From contig NC_053045.1 in the NCBI RefSeq assembly GCF_003473485.1, forward strand, positions 31,656,494-31,720,493: DNA of 64,000 nucleotides, written 5' to 3'. A model generated the notes under the pieces. It had not been told where the DNA came from and ran no database searches. It saw only the letters and a program-made list of their open reading frames with translations. Both the position numbers and the translations under genes were made by a program. How positions within the stretch are numbered: position 1 is the stretch's first letter; each line of letters begins with the position of its first letter. Shown here in pieces: positions 58,719-64,000 of this stretch. The stretch comes from Medicago truncatula. Taxonomy: Eukaryota > Streptophyta > Magnoliopsida > Fabales > Fabaceae.

Positions 58719-60681
58719 TGTTAAGAATCATGGAATCATAGGGAGAAAAGTCATAGATGTAAGCAAAATAGCAAGCATAAGAGTACTCATGAGGGAGATA
58801 CTCAAAGTAACTCATTGTAGAAATGAATAGATTGATAAAAGATAATGAATGAGTACAATAGTGTTCCTATATATAGAGATTAGTTTGAGTAACTACCTCT
58901 AACTAACTTCTAACCAAGCTACTAACTCTAGTTTACTTATCAACTAACTATAGTTGATTACTAACTCTAGTCTAACTACCTTAACTAACTCCACATAACT
59001 TCCAACTATCTTAACAGCCTCCCTCAAACTCAAAACGGGGAAATTCGCCAATTTGAGTTTGGAATTACATTGATTATTCATACTAAAGTAACTAAGTAAA
59101 ATGGGGTTAAAACTAGCAAATGAAAAACAAAACTGATAGGAAATGAGGTGGCACAGGTCCAATGTTGATTTCTGATCCTCCCATAGCCCATGCCTAATGG
59201 AGAACTTGCAAGCAATTTCCAGTACGGTACACACACTGCCAAAACTCTAAGCACAAGGATGAAGGAGAAACACTTAACAAATTGTGCTTTGTCAAAACAG
59301 CTTGTACCAAACGCGCTTTTCAAAATCACTTTTCCAGAATCTGATGCAAAACAATGGTTTCAAAAACATGCTTCTATATGGCTTATTTAACATGAAACAA
59401 GGAAACGTAATTATCTTCTTGATGATCTGCAAGCGCTTTTGAACGAAGAACAGCTTATGTAAAACACACTTCTTCTGAAAATAGCTTGAACATGTGAGAA
59501 AGCTTGAGACTCTGCTGAAAACTCTTACGCGTTTCTGCTCATTCTTCAACTAGCTTATTTCAGAAGCACTTTTCTAAAAACAACTCATTCAAAATGAATT
59601 TCTGAAACGTGGTATTTGAAGTATGAACCAATAACAACCTTTTCAAATGCGATTCTGAAAACTGTAAACGCCTGGTGATTCTGCAAACGCAATGCTGATT
59701 CCAAACAAGAGACGAAAAATAGCCATAAAAGTGATTCTAAACACAAATCAGAATCAGGACGTGCCTCCCTCGATCCCAAGGTATCCACCACAACCGGAAT
59801 TGAATTTGTCGAAGAACTGTGAAAACGGAGAACAGCAAACACGAACCAATTCTTCCGCCGGGATCGAAATTGATGATTGATTCATCATGTAACTTGAAAA
59901 CACGAAGCTGATTGTTGACGACGAAAGCAAGTTGTTCAGCCTGTTTTCCGACGAACAACCACGAGGCGAAAGGCCTCACGGAGACGACGCCGTAAACAGG
60001 GCTACACAATCTCACTGGTAAAATTGTGACGAAAACTTCCGGCACTTCAGAAACAAAGAAATCAGAGTCGCAATTCGTCAATTCAGGTTCAAGAATTTCC
60101 AATTTCTCATCTTCTTGCAAATTAACAAACACAGAATTGTCTTCATTTACGATGTTGCTGCAAGGAGCAACAAGAACACATGAAATCTCCCCAATCTTGA
60201 TGGAGAATCCATCAAATTCTGGTGCGATTACATGAGTTGAAACTGGAGTAATTGGAGACTCGAAACTGCCAAAAAAGATGCGATCTTGAGAAGATGAAGT
60301 TTCCGGAATCGCAGAAGCAGAAGCTGCATCATCAGATTCTTCATCTTCATCGGTGTCTGAATCGAAAGCGGAAGCATCATCAACTTCCTCCCTAGGGTAT
60401 CGCTCTGATACCACATTAAGAATCATGGAATCATAGGAGAAAAGTCATAGATGTAAGCAAGATAGCAAGCATAAGAGTACCCATGAGGGAGATACTCAAA
60501 GTAGATTGATAAAAGATAATGAATGAGTACAATAGTGTTCCTATATATAGAGATTAGTTTGAGTAACTACCTCTAACTAACTTCTAACCAAGCTACTAAG
60601 TCTAGTTTACTTATCAACTAACTATAGTTGATTACTAACTCTAGTCTAACTAACTCCACATAACTTTCAACTATCTTAACA
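58719..60681 (-). mobile_element. Compact LTR retrotransposon, non-autonomous
   Basis: Two direct LTRs are visible: 58719-59016 (298 bp, TGTTAAGA...TCTTAACA) and 60414-60681 (about 268 bp, with small deletions and its first two bases changed to CA). CTACA is duplicated at 58714-58718 and 60682-60686. Next to the right LTR is TGGTATCAGAGC on the minus strand, the initiator-Met tRNA primer site. Next to the left LTR is a purine-rich GAGGGAGGC. Both show that the element reads on the minus strand. The 1.4-kb interior has no gag, protease, integrase or reverse transcriptase, so it must be mobilised in trans. Confidence 0.88.
59737..60426 (-). CDS. 229-codon ORF inside the LTR retrotransposon, function unknown
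   Basis: The frame opens with an ATG in the end of the 5' LTR and runs through the primer-binding site, so the true start may lie further in. Residues about 20-45 are Asp/Glu/Ser-rich. The middle reads like a folded domain, with segments such as PEFDGFSIKIGEISCVLVAP, FVTILPVRLCSPVYGVVSVR and FASWLFVGKQAEQLAFVVNN. None of it matches gag, protease, integrase or RT motifs I know. It could be a captured host-gene piece or a structural protein of an unfamiliar type. The open length in an AT-rich genome makes chance less likely, but expression is unproven. Confidence 0.45.
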   Translation of the reverse strand: MILNVVSERYPREEVDDASAFDSDTDEDEESDDAASASAIPETSSSQDRIFFGSFESPITPVSTHVIAPEFDGFSIKIGEISCVLVAPCSNIVNEDNSVFVNLQEDEKLEILEPELTNCDSDFFVSEVPEVFVTILPVRLCSPVYGVVSVRPFASWLFVGKQAEQLAFVVNNQLRVFKLHDESIINFDPGGRIGSCLLFSVFTVLRQIQFRLWWIPWDRGRHVLILICV

Positions 60682-60759
60682 CTACAGACAACTTCAAAAC
60701 CAACTTCAACATCCACCCTCACGCCTAGCGTGGGCCTGAGTCCAATTTCCACATTGCCA

Positions 60760-61180
60760 CTTGTCATATGACATTGACACCACAATGTCACTCAAGTGCT
60801 ATCCCTATTTTTCAAAGGTTGTATTATATGCTAACACATTTAATCACGTTATTGCTTCATTATTAATTAATACAAGCTAGTAATTACACCTCTTTTTATA
60901 AGCTAGTATGTCTCACATTTTATGGATGGTAACAACTATTTAATTGAAGTATACAGGTATGAGTTTTTTACATTTAAAAATATTCAAAAAAATAATACTC
61001 ATGTTTGTTTTAAACAAATGCAAAAAATTGTTGAAATTCTCAAGTTTATCTATGCATTACCTTTCTAAATTACTTTCAATTTATGAATAAGTATAATCAC
61101 GTATTTGCTTCATCATTAATACAATTAACTTTTTCATTGGTCAAAACTATAATTTATTTGTAAACGAAAAAAATGCACTA
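60760..61180. other. Intergenic, no gene seen
   Basis: AT-rich spacer without recognisable features. Confidence 0.5.
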
Positions 61181-61199
61181 ATGTTTCATGGACACCCCA

Positions 61200-61660
61200 T
61201 TTGGTCCATCCATCCATTGAGTAGCCACTTTATCTCTATCTATCTATCTCTTTCATCTTACCTGCCGCTCTTCTTCACCTTCTCCCGCCCCCACCCCCAC
61301 CCCCAATGGCCTCCTCCTTATCTCTGCTATCTTCAACGCCAAACCCACTATCATTGTCACTTACTTTATTTCTCTAATCTAAGATCTTTCTCTCCATTGG
61401 CAACCGTGTTGGTGGCTGCGAGTTTCACTTCGTCGACTTTGATGCATCTCTTCCAACGACCTTGAGCTCAGATTCATATTGTCTATGATGACGACCATAT
61501 CAACGTTTTCAAGGTAGCCGACCAAATCCATGTTATTGACGTCGACATGAGAGCGGATGGATGGGGTCCGAGAGTAACAAAGAAGGCGAATGAGAGAGGG
61601 AAGTCTAGGCGGCCGAGACGAGAAGGTAGAAGTGGAGGGGTAGGGAATGAGAGAAACATG
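61200..61660 (+). other. Coding-like fragment of unknown origin
   Basis: This stretch is richer in G+C than its surroundings. A short frame from an ATG near 61305 starts MASSLSLLSSTPNPLS, which looks like a plastid transit peptide, but stops soon after. Further on, another frame reads IHIVYDDDHINVFKVADQ and continues IHVIDVDMRADGWGPR before entering Arg/Gly-rich sequence and a TA microsatellite. The frames do not join at evident splice sites. It may be a decayed or captured gene piece; the parent is not recognised. Confidence 0.3.
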
Positions 61661-61662
61661 GA

Positions 61663-61720
<58 letters not shown>

Positions 61721-61725
<5 letters not shown>

Positions 61726-64000
61726 TATTTCACAAGCATTTTGTTTTTGGGCTAAATTGTATATTTAATCCCTTAATTTATTTTGTTGTTTTTATTTTAA
61801 TCCCCTAAATAATTAACGCCATTTTGATCCTTTGACTTATACTATGTCAAAATAAATAGGAGAGAGAAGGTCAAGATTTTTGGGTTTTGGTGCAATGAAA
61901 GAATAAATAGGGGTCGTGGTGAGTACTCTGAAAATAAATGGATGGAGCTGGACTGGAATTAAGATGGATACCATTCATTTGGTATTTATAAGGTGATTGT
62001 TTTTAGGGTCTTGTTAACAAGTGTTCTAAGGATATTTATTAAGAATTCACAAAATAAAAATAATTGATAACTTTTATATAGAAAATGTTACTTTTTGATT
62101 TTTCAATGTATTGAATATACAAATTTCAAGATAAAGTTTCCATTTAAAACTTCTTATCAAGTGCCCCTAGGACACTTGTTAACATTTCCCTTATTTTTAA
62201 GCCCTCAAATTGTTCAAACTCTGAAAACTCTGATGTAAGTTCCTTTTGATCTTCAACTATATGAGAAAGGGCTATGGCTACGGTAGGCGACCTTAATGGG
62301 TCTCCTACTATAAGAGACTACAATTTTATTTTATTTTTTAGTTTTTAAATTGGTTGTGAGCCATTGGATTTAGAAAGAACATTTTGAATGGCACAGATTT
62401 CTTGGCAGATTGACCCACTAGGATAGTATATTTTAATCTTTAAAGTTGATATTTAATAACTTAAATGATTTTGCAAACAATTTACGTAAAGGGTGTTATT
62501 GTCAACTATATACATCATTTAATGAATGAATCTAAAATGTTAGTTTTTGCTTATAATAGTGACCGGAGGGTGCACTTCAAACATAACCCTAATTAATACT
62601 AGATGCATTTATTATTATTTTTTCAAACATAACCCTAATTAATATTACTAATTTACCTTTTTTTTTATATTTTTTTTTTTACGTATATTTACCTTGGAAT
62701 ATGAAAAAGTCAAATTTGAATATACTACTAATTTACCTTATATCAACGTTTATTATTATTTTTTTCAAACATAACTCCAATGCCACAGTAGGACACAAAA
62801 ATATTTATTTGGATACATCACGATGAAAGAATGTTCAATGACTAATCAATCTAAAATATCTTCTAAACAATTAATAACGTATGAGAGCTACCAATAATCA
62901 AATCATGTGTGATAGCAATTTTTAATCACTAATATTAGGGTTAATTAAGTTTTTGGTCCTTATAAATATCTGCAGTTTTGATTTTAGTCCTTATAAAAAT
63001 AAATCACACTTTTTAGTCCCTACAAAATTTTCCGTTAGTGTTTTTAGTCCATGTTAAATTAAAATTTGTTTAGTTATGAAGAAATTGTGAAGGAAGATGT
63101 TCTTCTCGTTTCAGTAAAGGCAAGGAAAAGAGGAAAGGTATTACTTTTGAACTACCCAAAATAACCCCAGCACTCAATTTGTATATGTGACTAATATAAT
63201 ACTGATTACCTGCAACAACAGGTAACTAATACTGGGTTGACCTACACATGTAAGTTATAAGACCAACATAAATAAATAAAAAAAAAAAAAAAAAACTTGT
63301 AAAAGCATGCCATGCACCATGCAAGACCCATAATGTATTTGGTGATAAATGGAGATGATGAATTTTTATTTTTATTTTGGAATTTTTGGATTTGAGATGA
63401 AGGTGATGAATGGTGAGGATGAAAGTGATGAATGTTAACATTTTTTTCAAAAACTAACGAAGATGATTTATTTGGCTAACGAAGTATAAGTTGAAGGACA
63501 AAAATATAATGTTAATTAGTTAAGGGACAAAAATGAAAATAAAAAATTAAGTTAAAGGACTAAATATGTAATTTATCCTTGTTTTTTTATATTAATTTAT
63601 TTGTTTTTTATTTTCTATGAGTCACATAAAAAAGATCATGTAGGTTGGTGTCAAATAGATGTATGAAATTAAGGGTTGCGTATGTTTTAGGACCAAAAAA
63701 ATTTATCATTTTTTTTTGTGATTTTTCCTCCGTATATCATGAAAGGATAGATCATAATTAAAATGATGAAATGTTGGCAAAAAAATCAATAAACCACCAA
63801 TATTGTTATATGATATTCATAATATAATCAAGTGATTCATTGTCTGAACTAAAAGGACAAACACTACACATCAATGTTGTTTAGAGATGAGGATGGATAG
63901 GACATAAAAAAAATAATGTACGGTCCCAAAATATCAATGGAATTTTTCAATTTACTTTAGGGACATTTAATTGCCATGTAAGATCTATAATAAATTCAAG
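61721..64000. other. Repeat-rich right edge, no gene seen
   Basis: Fold-back MITE arms occur near 62940-63060 (ttttagtccttataaaa) and 63480-63570 (aagggacaaaaatgaaaat). A decayed Stowaway arm lies near 62520-62570. The segment 63715-63890 matches the block upstream of the NCR gene. No exon recognised before the window ends. Confidence 0.5.

Larger units (their letters stand above)
58162..60760. repeat. Three-copy tandem repeat split by an LTR retrotransposon
   Basis: Units begin at about 58162, 58369 and 58638 with gatgagggtactcaagcata or close variants. They then run through caatgtgggacaaataacaa, actacaaacaacttcaaa, caccctcacgcctagcgtgg and, in complete units, ggatctcatcccaaa. The second unit has an extra internal duplication. 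The third is cut at its actaca word by the retroelement at 58719-60681 and resumes at 60687 with gacaacttcaaaaccaactt. The unit is about 210 bases and non-coding. Confidence 0.75.

Noticed and set aside
1-64000. CRISPR arrays, operons, bacterial insertion sequences
   Set aside because: The window is plant nuclear DNA. No regularly spaced direct repeats with unique spacers were seen, and all repeats fit eukaryotic elements.

Overview
The window is nuclear DNA from a legume. It is AT-rich, has intron-containing genes, and is packed with plant transposable elements. A two-exon gene for a nodule-specific cysteine-rich (NCR) peptide places it in the inverted-repeat-lacking clade of legumes. Medicago truncatula or a close relative is the most likely source. 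The species is an inference; the plant and legume features are read from the sequence.

Layout. 1-8.2 kb: repeats, including a hAT remnant with a nested copia-type solo LTR and two Stowaway-like MITEs. 8.3-8.9 kb: a small single C2H2 zinc-finger gene with an EAR motif (minus strand). 10.1-12.1 kb: a non-autonomous hAT fold-back element. 12.8-16.5 kb: a three-exon glyoxalase I-like gene (plus strand) whose second intron holds several MITEs. 16.9-18.6 kb: two more fold-back elements. 19.4-22.1 kb: a complete six-exon ubiquitin-conjugating E2 gene of the UBC7/UBE2G type (minus strand). 22.5-26.5 kb: old direct repeats. 28.4-29.6 kb: a TIR-bounded segment carrying a broken riboflavin synthase fragment. 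30.9-31.7 kb: exons of an unrecognised gene, two of them look-alikes that splice in the same phase. 33.0-39.3 kb: nested Harbinger remnants, a copia-type solo LTR, a LINE fragment and a Ty3/gypsy-like LTR. 41.5-42.4 kb: an intact thaumatin-like (PR-5) gene. 44-45.3 kb: a Ty3/gypsy gag-protease remnant. 45.9-46.2 kb: an NCR gene, with a degenerate NCR exon at 49.7 kb. 53.3-53.9 kb: a putative secreted peptide gene ending in a PIP-like SGPS motif. 54.0-57.8 kb: a structurally intact PIF/Harbinger transposon with both ORFs open. 58.2-60.8 kb: tandem repeats interrupted by an LTR retrotransposon on the minus strand that carries an unusual 229-codon ORF. 60.8-64 kb: repeats and a coding-like fragment.

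The host genes form no operon or obvious pathway. They are housekeeping (E2, glyoxalase), regulatory (zinc finger), defence (thaumatin-like) and small secreted peptide genes (NCR, PIP-like) in a transposon-rich setting. For ten elements I could read matching target-site duplications directly, so their boundaries are base-accurate. Intron positions come from GT-AG sites and reading-frame continuity, not from transcripts.
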